A program made the position numbers and the translations under genes. A stretch of 64,000 bases of DNA from Rhizomicrobium sp. (GTDB lineage Bacteria; Pseudomonadota; Alphaproteobacteria; Micropepsales; Micropepsaceae), in assembly GCA_037200385.1 (NCBI GenBank), contig JBBCGL010000001.1, positions 2,867,418 through 2,931,417 of the forward strand. The letters run 5' to 3'. This document shows, piece after piece, positions 27,721 to 34,877 of the stretch (the first letter of the stretch is position 1; each line of letters starts with the position of its first letter). The notes beneath the pieces are model-generated. The model was not told the origin of the DNA. It worked only from the letters and a program-made list of their open reading frames with translations, and made no database searches.

Positions 27721-28170
27721 TCAGGCGGGTTTGATCAGTCCCAACTGCGTCAACGCGGTTACGCCATCGTCGAGGCCGATCTCCTCGACGATCTTGCCTT
27801 CGAACACCTTCAGCACCGTGGTGCCCGTGAAGTGCATCTTGCGGCCGGTCGCAGCCGGCAGACCGCCGATCAGAAAGTCGTTGAAAGCCGGACCGGTGTG
27901 GGTGCCGCCACCTTCCCACTGGCCGACGACATAGTCGCCCTCTGCGATCAGATCCGCCGTTCCCCAGAAATTGAGATCCGGGAACGCCGTGCGGAAACCG
28001 GTCATGAACGCCTTGATGTCGGCACGACCCTGGCGAGGTTCGTGCAGCGAGTATTTGAGTAGCATGTCCGGTGCTGCGATCGCGTCGATGACCGCAAGAT
28101 TGACGTCCTTGCCCCAGAATTCGGTAAACCAGCGGCCCACGACGGCCTTATTGTCTTCTTGCTTGCTCAT
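27721..28170 (-). CDS. SnoaL-like ester cyclase family protein
   Basis: A 149-residue protein with the SnoaL/NTF2-like alpha+beta cone fold: an N-terminal helix pair (EDNKAVVGRWFTEFW), then DIKAFMTGFRTAFPDLNF and a strand-rich core ending in VFEGKIVEEIG. The family includes polyketide cyclases and many proteins of unknown role. No partner gene for polyketide synthesis is near. It is one of at least five related small proteins in this window. Confidence 0.8.
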   Translation of the reverse strand: MSKQEDNKAVVGRWFTEFWGKDVNLAVIDAIAAPDMLLKYSLHEPRQGRADIKAFMTGFRTAFPDLNFWGTADLIAEGDYVVGQWEGGGTHTGPAFNDFLIGGLPAATGRKMHFTGTTVLKVFEGKIVEEIGLDDGVTALTQLGLIKPA

Positions 28171-28311
28171 TTCGATATGTCCTCATTGCGCTGTCACCGA
28201 AACCGTCCGGCGACCTCGACGAGGATTGGGGCCATGGCAGTTTCGCCAAACTCCGAATCTTATCTTGGAATCAAAACGATATCGCCAACGACCGAAGCTC
28301 GACGCGACCTT

Positions 28312-29109
28312 CTAGATCTCCCGCGTGAACATCTCGCGCTGGTGATCCTTCAGCGCCGTCTCGACGAAAGCAGGTTGGATGTTCCGGAATTTTCCGGTGT
28401 GCGCCGGGATGACTTCGATCATTCTGGCGATCATGTCGGCGGGATCGAGGCGGCCCTGTGGCGACCCGATCAGTGCTTCGACCATGCCGCGCATCGCGGC
28501 GCGCTTGGTGAAGTTGAGGTCGTCGTCGAGCCAGCGGAAGGCATTTTCGGCCATCGCTTCGTTGAAGCCCGTGAGATAGGCGCCGGGGTTGATCGTCTGG
28601 ACTTGGATGCCGAAAGGCTTGAGTTCCTGCTGCATCGCCTCGGCGATGGCCTCGAGCGCATGCTTGGTTGCAGCATAAGCGGAGAAGCCCGGTGGGCTGA
28701 ACAGACCGCCCATCGACGAGGTGAAGACGATCTTGCCGCGCACCTTGCCGACGACCCATTTCTTGACGACCTGCTGGGTAAGGGCAAGCGGCGCGAACAC
28801 ATTGACCTCGAAATTGTGGCGCACCAGCGGGAGCGGAATCTCGGCGATGGGGCCACCCTCGCCGATGCCGGCATTGTTGACCAGGATGTCGAAGTCCCAG
28901 CCGATTGCGCGCGTGACGTCGTAGGCGTCGAGCAGGTCGAGCTTCTCGACCCGCAGGCCGCGAAGACCCTCCGTCCTCTTGCGCAGGGCCGTGACCTGCG
29001 GCCAGGTCTGCGCCGCCGCGATGACCGTGTGGCCCTGCTCCGCCAGCCCGATCGCCGCGCCTTCGCCGAAGCCCGAGCCGGCGCCCGTCATCAAGATAGT
29101 CGATGTCAT
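28312..29109 (-). CDS. Short-chain dehydrogenase/reductase
   Basis: A 265-residue SDR from the ATG at 29109, which overlaps the GlcG-like gene stop by 4 bp. The cofactor motif TGAGSGFG lies at 8-15, NNAG at about 85, and the catalytic Tyr-x-x-x-Lys in YAATK. It is the last gene of a three-gene operon with a GlcG/HbpS-like protein and an NTF2-like protein. Such trios are seen among uncharacterised oxidoreductive clusters. Substrate unknown. Confidence 0.88.
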   Translation of the reverse strand: MTSTILMTGAGSGFGEGAAIGLAEQGHTVIAAAQTWPQVTALRKRTEGLRGLRVEKLDLLDAYDVTRAIGWDFDILVNNAGIGEGGPIAEIPLPLVRHNFEVNVFAPLALTQQVVKKWVVGKVRGKIVFTSSMGGLFSPPGFSAYAATKHALEAIAEAMQQELKPFGIQVQTINPGAYLTGFNEAMAENAFRWLDDDLNFTKRAAMRGMVEALIGSPQGRLDPADMIARMIEVIPAHTGKFRNIQPAFVETALKDHQREMFTREI

Positions 29110-29531
29110 GTTCGTTCTCCTTTTTGCCAGGCGGCGAAAGCCGCGGCGCCCGCCTGCGCGACCACATAGTCTTGCGCGACCTCGCCGCCCGAGACGCCGA
29201 TGGCGCCGACCACAAGTCCGTCGGGACCCTTGAGCGGGATGCCGCCCGCGAAGGTCACGAGGCCTCCATTGGTCTGCTCGAGCCCATGCGCTTGCGCACC
29301 GGGCTTGCAGACCTCCCAGATCATCTGGGTCTCCGCTTCGAAGAGGACGGACGACTTCGCTTTGCGGATCGACACGTCGAGCGCGCCGAGCCAAGCGCGG
29401 TCCATCCGCGCGAACGCCGTGAGATGGCCGCCCTGGTCCAGCACCGCCACGCAGACGGCGACGCCGGTAGCCTCGGCCTTCTTCCGCGCCACGCGGACGA
29501 GCGCGTCGGCGGTGTCGAGCGTGAGGGTCAT
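29106..29531 (-). CDS. GlcG/HbpS-family heme-binding-like protein (DUF336)
   Basis: A 141-residue protein with the family features AVCVAVLDQGGHLTAFARMD and the C-terminal GAIGVSGG segment (about 118-125). The length is normal for the family. HbpS binds heme; many GlcG-like proteins occur beside oxidoreductases as small ligand-binding partners. It starts 2 bp after the NTF2-like gene and overlaps the SDR, indicating tight cotranslation. Confidence 0.85.
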   Translation of the reverse strand: MTLTLDTADALVRVARKKAEATGVAVCVAVLDQGGHLTAFARMDRAWLGALDVSIRKAKSSVLFEAETQMIWEVCKPGAQAHGLEQTNGGLVTFAGGIPLKGPDGLVVGAIGVSGGEVAQDYVVAQAGAAAFAAWQKGERT

Positions 29532-29533
29532 GG

Positions 29534-29956
29534 CTATTTCCGCTTCGCCAGCACGTCGGCGAGGCCGTTCGGGAAGATCGCATCGGCGGCGACGATCACA
29601 TCGATCGCCTCGACCAGCTGAGCGATCTTGCCGTTCTTCGCGGTGAGATGGCCGAAGAACTGCTGCTTGACCGCCTTGCCGGAGATACCCGACTTGTTGT
29701 CGATGTGGTATTCGGCGAACACCTGGTCGGGCGTGTCGATATGGATCTTCACCTGCGTGAACACGAAGCCGGGATAAAGCGTCCCGTGCAGGAAGGTGAG
29801 GAACTTGGTGATCTCGGCTGGTCCCTTGATCACCGGCGGCATGCCGAGCGAGGCGAGATAGGGCAGTTCGAGCGTACCGTCCGCAGCGAACAGTTCGCCC
29901 GACTGTTGCGCGGTGCCAGCGATATAACCGAGCATCAGTTCCTTGGCGGTTTTCAT
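29534..29956 (-). CDS. NTF2/SnoaL-like protein
   Basis: A 140-residue protein from the ATG at 29956; the open frame extends 28 codons further but without a ribosome-binding site. The segments AKELMLGYIAGTAQQSGEL and KIAQLVEAIDVIVAADAIFP fit an NTF2-like fold as used by ketosteroid-isomerase-like enzymes. It heads the operon with the GlcG-like and SDR genes and is divergent from another SnoaL-like gene at 30106. Confidence 0.8.
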   Translation of the reverse strand: MKTAKELMLGYIAGTAQQSGELFAADGTLELPYLASLGMPPVIKGPAEITKFLTFLHGTLYPGFVFTQVKIHIDTPDQVFAEYHIDNKSGISGKAVKQQFFGHLTAKNGKIAQLVEAIDVIVAADAIFPNGLADVLAKRK

Positions 29957-30105
29957 CTTGGTGTCTCCGTTCGTGGTGTCGCGGAGACCTTCGCAGCGCG
30001 CGCCGCGCGGGGACATCAGACCGGGGTCTGCGCGTCTCATACATGAGGATAGGCGCGCGTCGCATCATTGCCTCTTAGACTTCCGGCGAACGGATGGAGG
30101 ATGCG

Positions 30106-30504
30106 ATGTCGGACGCTTTGGACGTGGTGCAGCGGTTCTATACGCTGCTGGGATCGGGCGACGCCGCAGCGGCGCTGGCGTTGCTGGATGCGGATATCGA
30201 ATGGACGGAGGCGCCCAACACGCCGTACTACGCCGGCACAATGCGCGGCGTCGACGCCGTGGTGGCCGGGCTGTTCCAGCCGTTGGGCCGCGACTTCGCG
30301 GACTTCGCGACCACGCCGCACGACTTCGTCTCGGAGGGCGACCGCGTCGTGTCCTTCGGCACCTATGCCGGGACAGCGCGGCAGTCCGGGCGCAAGATGT
30401 CGGCACCGTTCGTCCATGTCTGGACTGTCGTCGATGGACGCCTGAAGCGATTCCAGCAGTACACCGATTCCGCGGCGTGGAATTCGGTGTTTGCGCGCGG
30501 CTAG
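30106..30504 (+). CDS. SnoaL-like (NTF2-fold) protein
   Basis: A 132-residue protein. The ATG at 30106 is preceded by GGAGG at a 5-bp distance and is preferred to the ATG at 30094. The pattern DALDVVQRFYTLLGSGD, then LLDADIEWTEAP and VHVWTVVDGRLKRFQQYTD, is a textbook SnoaL-like fold. Function unknown. It is monocistronic, divergent from the NTF2-SDR operon, and ends before a remnant and a strong terminator hairpin. Confidence 0.84.
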   Translation: MSDALDVVQRFYTLLGSGDAAAALALLDADIEWTEAPNTPYYAGTMRGVDAVVAGLFQPLGRDFADFATTPHDFVSEGDRVVSFGTYAGTARQSGRKMSAPFVHVWTVVDGRLKRFQQYTDSAAWNSVFARG

Positions 30505-30550
30505 CGCCGATGACCGTGTTCGAAGCCGTCCCGGCGCGCATGGCAGGCGC

Positions 30551-30622
30551 GCGATCGGCGATCTGGCGTTCCACACGCTGGAGGAAGAGCTCGATCATCG
30601 CGAGCTGACGATCTCGGCATGA
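30551..30622 (+). pseudogene. Remnant of a CPA1-type Na+/H+ antiporter C-terminus
   Basis: The frame read from 30551 gives AIGDLAFHTLEEELDHRELT and then a stop at 30620-30622. This closely resembles the cytoplasmic tail end of CPA1 (NhaP-like) antiporters, where an IGD-x-AFH-x-LEEELD motif is typical. Upstream codons in the same frame do not continue as antiporter sequence. It is therefore a decayed gene end, followed directly by its terminator. Assignment rests on my memory of the family motif. Confidence 0.5.
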
Positions 30623-30649
30623 AAAGACCGGCTCGGAGGCCGGTCTTTT
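30622..30649. terminator. Bidirectional Rho-independent terminator
   Basis: The 11-bp stem AAAAGACCGGC (30622-30632) pairs perfectly with GCCGGTCTTTT (30639-30649) around a 6-base loop. U-rich tracts result on both strands, so it can end transcription from either side. It lies between the plus-strand SnoaL-like gene and the convergent minus-strand gene at 30669. Confidence 0.78.
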
Positions 30650-30668
30650 TGCTTGGGTCTGGAGGGCG

Positions 30669-30956
30669 CTAGTCCTCGTCGGCGAGCGCGCCAGGATGCC
30701 GGCACAGCGCCGTCACCTCCGCGTCCATGAAGGGATGGAACGGCAGCGATTCGAGGATCGCGTGCATCTCCGCCGGATCGGTGACGCGGAAGATGCTGAC
30801 ATTCGAGAACTTGCCGACGACGCGCCATAGATGAAGCCACGTGCCTTGGCGCTGGAGCTCGGCGGCGCGAACATGTTCGCGCTCGCCGAGGTCCTTGACC
30901 ATGGCCGAGTCCACGTCGCGCGGGATGCGGACCGTCATGACGACATGGAACAGCAT
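30669..30956 (-). CDS. Muconolactone isomerase-like small protein
   Basis: A 95-residue protein from the ATG at 30956. Its layout (MLFHVVMTVRIP, then EREHVRAAELQRQGTWLHLWRVVGKFSNVSIF and LESLPFHPFMDAEVTAL) is that of the muconolactone delta-isomerase fold. No other beta-ketoadipate pathway genes are near, so it may be a repurposed dimeric alpha/beta-barrel protein. It starts 2 bp after the DJ-1-like gene stop and is probably cotranscribed with it. Confidence 0.78.
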   Translation of the reverse strand: MLFHVVMTVRIPRDVDSAMVKDLGEREHVRAAELQRQGTWLHLWRVVGKFSNVSIFRVTDPAEMHAILESLPFHPFMDAEVTALCRHPGALADED

Positions 30957-30958
30957 CG

Positions 30959-31648
30959 TCACGCTCCCAGCACGGGGTCGTGCCCGGTCAGCATGTGGAC
31001 GAACGTCAGAGCATATTCCGACGCCGATTGCTGGTTCTGGCCGGTGATCAGCCGTCCATCCTGGATCACATAGGGATCGTCGGGCGCAACGCGGGCGTAA
31101 TGCGAGCCGGCCTCTTCCAGCACCGTCTGCGGATAGTGCGGGATCAGGAAACTTGGGCCGAACATGCGCTGCAGCGTCTGGTCGCCTTCGAGCGTGTAAC
31201 CTGTCGTCTTGCGGCCGCGGATGCGCGCCGGGACGTTGCCGAGCGCGATGGCGCCGTGGCAGATCGCACCAACCACCTGGTTCTTGGCCCAGAAATGCTC
31301 AAGCGCGCGCGTGACGTCGGGGTTTGGATAGAGATCGAAGGTCGCGCCGCGGCCGCCCGCGACATGGACGGCGTCATACTGGTCGAGGTCGACCTCGCTG
31401 AGCTTCTTTGTGTGGGCGAGCTTCTCAACCAGCGCCTTGTCGGAGAGGAAGCCCTTGCTCACAAGGTCGTCCGGCTCGGTCGTGTTCTTGAAGTAGGGGT
31501 CGCTGTAGGGATCGTAGACGACCTGGCCGCCGGCCGGGCTTGCGAAGTCGACCGCGATGCCACGTTCGACGAAGTGCCAATAGGGGTGAGTGACTTCGGA
31601 AAGCCAGAACGCGGTTTCCGAGCTGGAGATGATGAACAGGACTTTCAT
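30959..31648 (-). CDS. DJ-1/PfpI-family (Hsp31-like) protein
   Basis: A 229-residue class I glutamine-amidotransferase-like protein. The nucleophile-elbow Cys130 lies in GAICHGA and the partner acid is probably Glu18 in LSEVTHPY, matching Hsp31/glyoxalase III-like members. AVHVAGGRGATFDL (about 93-106) is the conserved strand-turn before the helix. Members act as glyoxalases, deglycases or chaperones; which one applies here cannot be told. Confidence 0.87.
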   Translation of the reverse strand: MKVLFIISSSETAFWLSEVTHPYWHFVERGIAVDFASPAGGQVVYDPYSDPYFKNTTEPDDLVSKGFLSDKALVEKLAHTKKLSEVDLDQYDAVHVAGGRGATFDLYPNPDVTRALEHFWAKNQVVGAICHGAIALGNVPARIRGRKTTGYTLEGDQTLQRMFGPSFLIPHYPQTVLEEAGSHYARVAPDDPYVIQDGRLITGQNQQSASEYALTFVHMLTGHDPVLGA

Positions 31649-31728
31649 GGTTGCCTCTCAGAAGCGATTGCGCAACAGAGGCTAAGGCGGCGACGTCCGA
31701 TCACGTATCAGACAAGCGGTTTGTGGGC

Positions 31729-32592
31729 TTATACACTCGGATGAGTGCGGCCTGCCAGCCAGTAGGCGGCATTCAACGCATAGGCCTGCGTGTCGGCAAT
31801 GGCTTGCGGCGTGCGCAATATCGCGTCGCCGGGCGGCTCATCGACGAAACTGGGCGCACCGTCGCGCGGATCCCAGTTGTAATCGGCGAAGTGGTGGAAG
31901 GTGCTCTGCGCGATGGCGGGGCCGCCGGATACGCCGGGCTCGAAGGCGACGGCGATGTTGAAGGGCCGGCCGCTCACCTTGCTCTTGCCACGCGCGATGA
32001 TGCGGGCGTTCTCGCCCGCTGGTGCGCCGACCGCACCTTCGTGCGGATGGGCCGGCAGATAGTGCAGCTGCCCCGTCCTTGTCGCAAGCAAAGGATGCGT
32101 GGGCGCAAGCACCTCGATCTCCTGGAAATCGCCATTGGCGCCAGAGTGGTAGTTCGGCCAGGAGATGTTGGTGGAGTAAGGATCGTCGATCTGGTGCGCG
32201 GTTTCGTCGGGATCCAGGTTGTGCGAATGAAAATGATGCGCCAGCCCGACACCCGCGAGGCTGCACACGGACGATCCGAGATCCATGTGATCGCGCGTGA
32301 CGAGCAATCCCTTGCCGGCACGGCGGAAGCGCGAGATCGCTTCGCAGTCCTCGACCGTCAGACCGTCGCCGGTGTCGACGGCGAAAAGCCACAGCTCGTC
32401 GAACTCGCTTTTGTCGAGGGTCGACAGGATGCTGTCCGGCGCGCCCATCGGATCTCGGTCGCGCATGACAACCTCGAAAGCAGGCTGGTCGCGCAACAGC
32501 TTTCCGAGCCGCGAGAAACGCGCGATGGACCAGTCGTCGGCCGTCGGCGGAATAGTAGTCTGCAATAAGATACGCGTGCGGCGGTCGGTCAT
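31729..32592 (-). CDS. Uncharacterised protein, possibly ThuA/GATase1-like
   Basis: A 287-residue protein from the ATG at 32592. The order of features (TRILLQTTIPPTADDW, then FDELWLFAVDTGDGLTVEDCEAI and GKGLLVTRDHMDLG) resembles a Rossmann-like glutamine-amidotransferase fold such as ThuA. The nucleophile position lacks a clear Cys. A His-rich stretch (LAHHFHSHNLD, about 140-150) might bind metal. It follows the ketopantoate-reductase-like gene by about 48 bp. Function unknown. Confidence 0.55.
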   Translation of the reverse strand: MTDRRTRILLQTTIPPTADDWSIARFSRLGKLLRDQPAFEVVMRDRDPMGAPDSILSTLDKSEFDELWLFAVDTGDGLTVEDCEAISRFRRAGKGLLVTRDHMDLGSSVCSLAGVGLAHHFHSHNLDPDETAHQIDDPYSTNISWPNYHSGANGDFQEIEVLAPTHPLLATRTGQLHYLPAHPHEGAVGAPAGENARIIARGKSKVSGRPFNIAVAFEPGVSGGPAIAQSTFHHFADYNWDPRDGAPSFVDEPPGDAILRTPQAIADTQAYALNAAYWLAGRTHPSV

Positions 32593-32640
32593 GGGGTCAC
32601 CTCTGACTGCATCTTCGCACGCCATCGCGCGATGGCGCGA

Positions 32641-33570
32641 CTATACCTTGGTCTGAGCCCGGGCCTGATAGACGCTCAGATGCGCATAGGCGGTCGCGAT
32701 CAGCGGCAGCGCGAGTCCGGCTTTATGTCCCCGCGCCAGGAGATCGCCGACGATCTGGTCGGCCTCGATGCGGTTTCCAGCTTGCAGGTCGCGATACATC
32801 GACGAGGTCATCGACGAGCCCTTGGCAGTGAGCGTTGCCTTGGCCATATCCAGGAATGGCTTCGACGGAGCGACGCCGACCGCATTCACGACCGACACCA
32901 CTTCATCCAAGAAAGCCGCGATGAAAGCCGCACCGCCAGACGCGGCGACGATCTCGCCGATGGTCCCGCGCATCAGGCTCGTGATGCCGCCGAGCGCGGC
33001 GAGCAGGATCCATTTCTCCCACATCTCGCGCGCGATGGTAGGCGAGAGGCTAGCGCTGAACCCAGCGCCCTGCATAAACGCATCGAGCGCCCGCATGCGC
33101 GGCGTTGCCCTGCCGTCCATTTCGCCATAGGCGGTGTCTTTCGGCAGCGGCGCGAGCTGGACGATGCGCCCTTCCCGATCCACCTGCGCCGCGATCTTGC
33201 AAGCGCAGCCGGCGACGGTGTGGCCACCGAACCGCGCCACCAACGCGTCCATGTGCTTCATCCCATTGAGGACGGGAAGGATCGCCGTCTCTTCGCCGAC
33301 GGCCGGCGCGAAATCGTCCATCGCTGCGTCGAGCGCGAACGCCTTCACCGTGACCAGCACGGCGTCGTAGGTCTGTTTGAGCTCCGCCGCCGTGACGATG
33401 GCGGGCCGCACAACGCTGTTGCCGTCCGGGCTCAGTATCTCGAGGCCGCGGTCTGCCAGTTGCGCGGCGCGCGCCGGCCGCACGAGGAAGGTGACGTCGC
33501 GACCGGCTTGCGCAAGCCGTCCGCCGAAATAGCCGCCCGTCGCGCCGGCACCGACCACAAGCATTCGCAT
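32641..33570 (-). CDS. 2-dehydropantoate 2-reductase-like (ApbA/PanE family)
   Basis: A 309-residue protein with the N-terminal NADP-binding motif GAGATG (7-12) and an all-helical C-terminal domain. Conserved segments include [12 protein letters not shown] and the NGM motif in PVLNGMKHM. The classic enzyme reduces ketopantoate to pantoate for coenzyme A. Many genomes carry several paralogues acting on other 2-oxo acids, so panE is not assigned. It heads a short minus-strand run with the ThuA-like gene. Confidence 0.82.
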   Translation of the reverse strand: MRMLVVGAGATGGYFGGRLAQAGRDVTFLVRPARAAQLADRGLEILSPDGNSVVRPAIVTAAELKQTYDAVLVTVKAFALDAAMDDFAPAVGEETAILPVLNGMKHMDALVARFGGHTVAGCACKIAAQVDREGRIVQLAPLPKDTAYGEMDGRATPRMRALDAFMQGAGFSASLSPTIAREMWEKWILLAALGGITSLMRGTIGEIVAASGGAAFIAAFLDEVVSVVNAVGVAPSKPFLDMAKATLTAKGSSMTSSMYRDLQAGNRIEADQIVGDLLARGHKAGLALPLIATAYAHLSVYQARAQTKV

Positions 33571-33700
33571 GGCGTCTCACCGAGGGTTCGCGTTTTCATT
33601 AGGGCGGCCCGGCCGCCGGCCCGCAATCATACGGCAGTATGAAGCCTCAACCCCTGTGTGCAATAGCGCGGGCGGGGGCCGCGCGCGAGGCTCGATCCTG

Positions 33701-33820
33701 CGGCGGAGACGGTTGGAGAACGGAAAGGTGGTCGAGCACTGGGACGTCATCCAGCCCATACCCGAAACATCCGCCAATCCGAACGGCATGTTCCAGGAGG
33801 CATCGCGCCATGCGAATTAG
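33701..33820 (+). pseudogene. C-terminal remnant of a SnoaL-like gene
   Basis: The frame gives [20 protein letters not shown] and ends [14 protein letters not shown]-stop. The segment [11 protein letters not shown][15 protein letters not shown] is a hallmark of SnoaL-like proteins, but the upstream 100 residues expected for this family are missing: the frame before 33701 is Arg/Gly-rich and unrelated. It is a truncated gene lying in the 293-bp gap before the two-component genes. Confidence 0.6.
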
Positions 33821-33863
33821 CGTCCCTCTTGCGAGGCCGAAAGGCGCCGGCATAGTGTCCTGC

Positions 33864-34478
33864 ATGACCGAACCGGCCGTCATTCACATCATCGACGATG
33901 ATGAATCGATGCGCGCAGCGCTCGACAGCCTGCTGCGGTCGGTCGGGCTGAAGACGCGGCCCTACGACTCCGTCGATTCCTTCCTGGGCGCGAAAATGCC
34001 CGACCTGCCCGGCTGCCTGGTACTCGACGTCCGGCTGCCCGGAATAAGCGGCCTGGATTTCCAGGCACAGCTCGAGCGGCGCGGCATCACCTTGCCGGTG
34101 ATCCTGATGACGGGGCATGGCGACGTGCCGATGTCCGTGCGCGCGATGAAAGCCGGCGCGGTCGACTTCCTCATCAAGCCGTTTCGCGAGCAGGACATGC
34201 TCGATGCCATATCGGCGGCCGTGGCCCGGGACCGCGCGCAGAAGGCTGCGGGCAGCGAGATCGCATCGCTCCGCGCCCGCTTCGACACGCTTTCGCCGCG
34301 CGAGCGGCAGGTGATGCGGCTGGTGACCACCGGCAAGATGAACAAACAGGTCGCCGGCGAGCTTGGTCTGTCGGAGATCACGGTCAAGATCCACCGCGGC
34401 TCGGCGATGCGCAAGATGAAGGCCAGCACCTTGACCGATCTGGTGCGGATGGTGGACGCCCTTGGGTTGCAGGATTGA
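33864..34478 (+). CDS. FixJ/LuxR-type response regulator
   Basis: A 204-residue regulator from the ATG at 33864. The receiver domain has the acidic cluster D11-D13, phospho-acceptor Asp55 in LVLDVRLPG, and Lys in LIKPF (about 105). The C-terminal LuxR-type HTH (about 135-200) contains LSPRERQVMRLVTTGKMNKQ and the recognition helix LGLSEITVKIHRG. The organisation is that of FixJ. Its kinase is probably the PAS histidine kinase encoded 400 bp downstream. Confidence 0.92.
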   Translation: MTEPAVIHIIDDDESMRAALDSLLRSVGLKTRPYDSVDSFLGAKMPDLPGCLVLDVRLPGISGLDFQAQLERRGITLPVILMTGHGDVPMSVRAMKAGAVDFLIKPFREQDMLDAISAAVARDRAQKAAGSEIASLRARFDTLSPRERQVMRLVTTGKMNKQVAGELGLSEITVKIHRGSAMRKMKASTLTDLVRMVDALGLQD

Positions 34479-34488
34479 GGATGGGTCG

Positions 34489-34854
34489 TTGAGCACTCCT
34501 GCGATCTGCATCATAGACGACGATGAGTCCATGCGCTTGGCGCTGGAGGGATTGGTGCGTTCCTTCGGCTTCTCGGCCCGCACCTTCATGTCGGCCGAAG
34601 ACTTCCTCGCGAACGGAGGCGATGACGGCTGCTGCTGCATCATCACGGACATCCAGATGCCCGGACTGTCCGGCATCGAGTTGAAGCACCGGCTGGACAG
34701 CAGGCCGAACCCGGCCCCCGTCATTCTCATCACCGCGCGCTCCGAACCGCGCATACATGCCCAAGCCCGTGCAAGCGGCGCCGTGTGCCTTCTCAAAAAG
34801 CCCTTCAACGCCGATACTCTTCTCGCCTGTCTCAAAAAGGCGCAAATTGCCTGA
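34489..34854 (+). CDS. Stand-alone receiver-domain protein
   Basis: A 121-residue protein, probably from a TTG at 34489 (GAGG 8 bp upstream); the frame also allows a TTG at 34462 overlapping the regulator. It is only a FixJ-type receiver: acidic cluster D10-D12, phospho-acceptor Asp54 in IITDIQMPG, and Lys in LLKKPF. There is no output domain. It lies between the LuxR-type regulator and the kinase, so it may act as phosphate sink or intermediate in their phosphorelay (inference). Confidence 0.82.
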   Translation: MSTPAICIIDDDESMRLALEGLVRSFGFSARTFMSAEDFLANGGDDGCCCIITDIQMPGLSGIELKHRLDSRPNPAPVILITARSEPRIHAQARASGAVCLLKKPFNADTLLACLKKAQIA

Positions 34855-34877
34855 GCGTGCCGGACAGCGGAGACATC

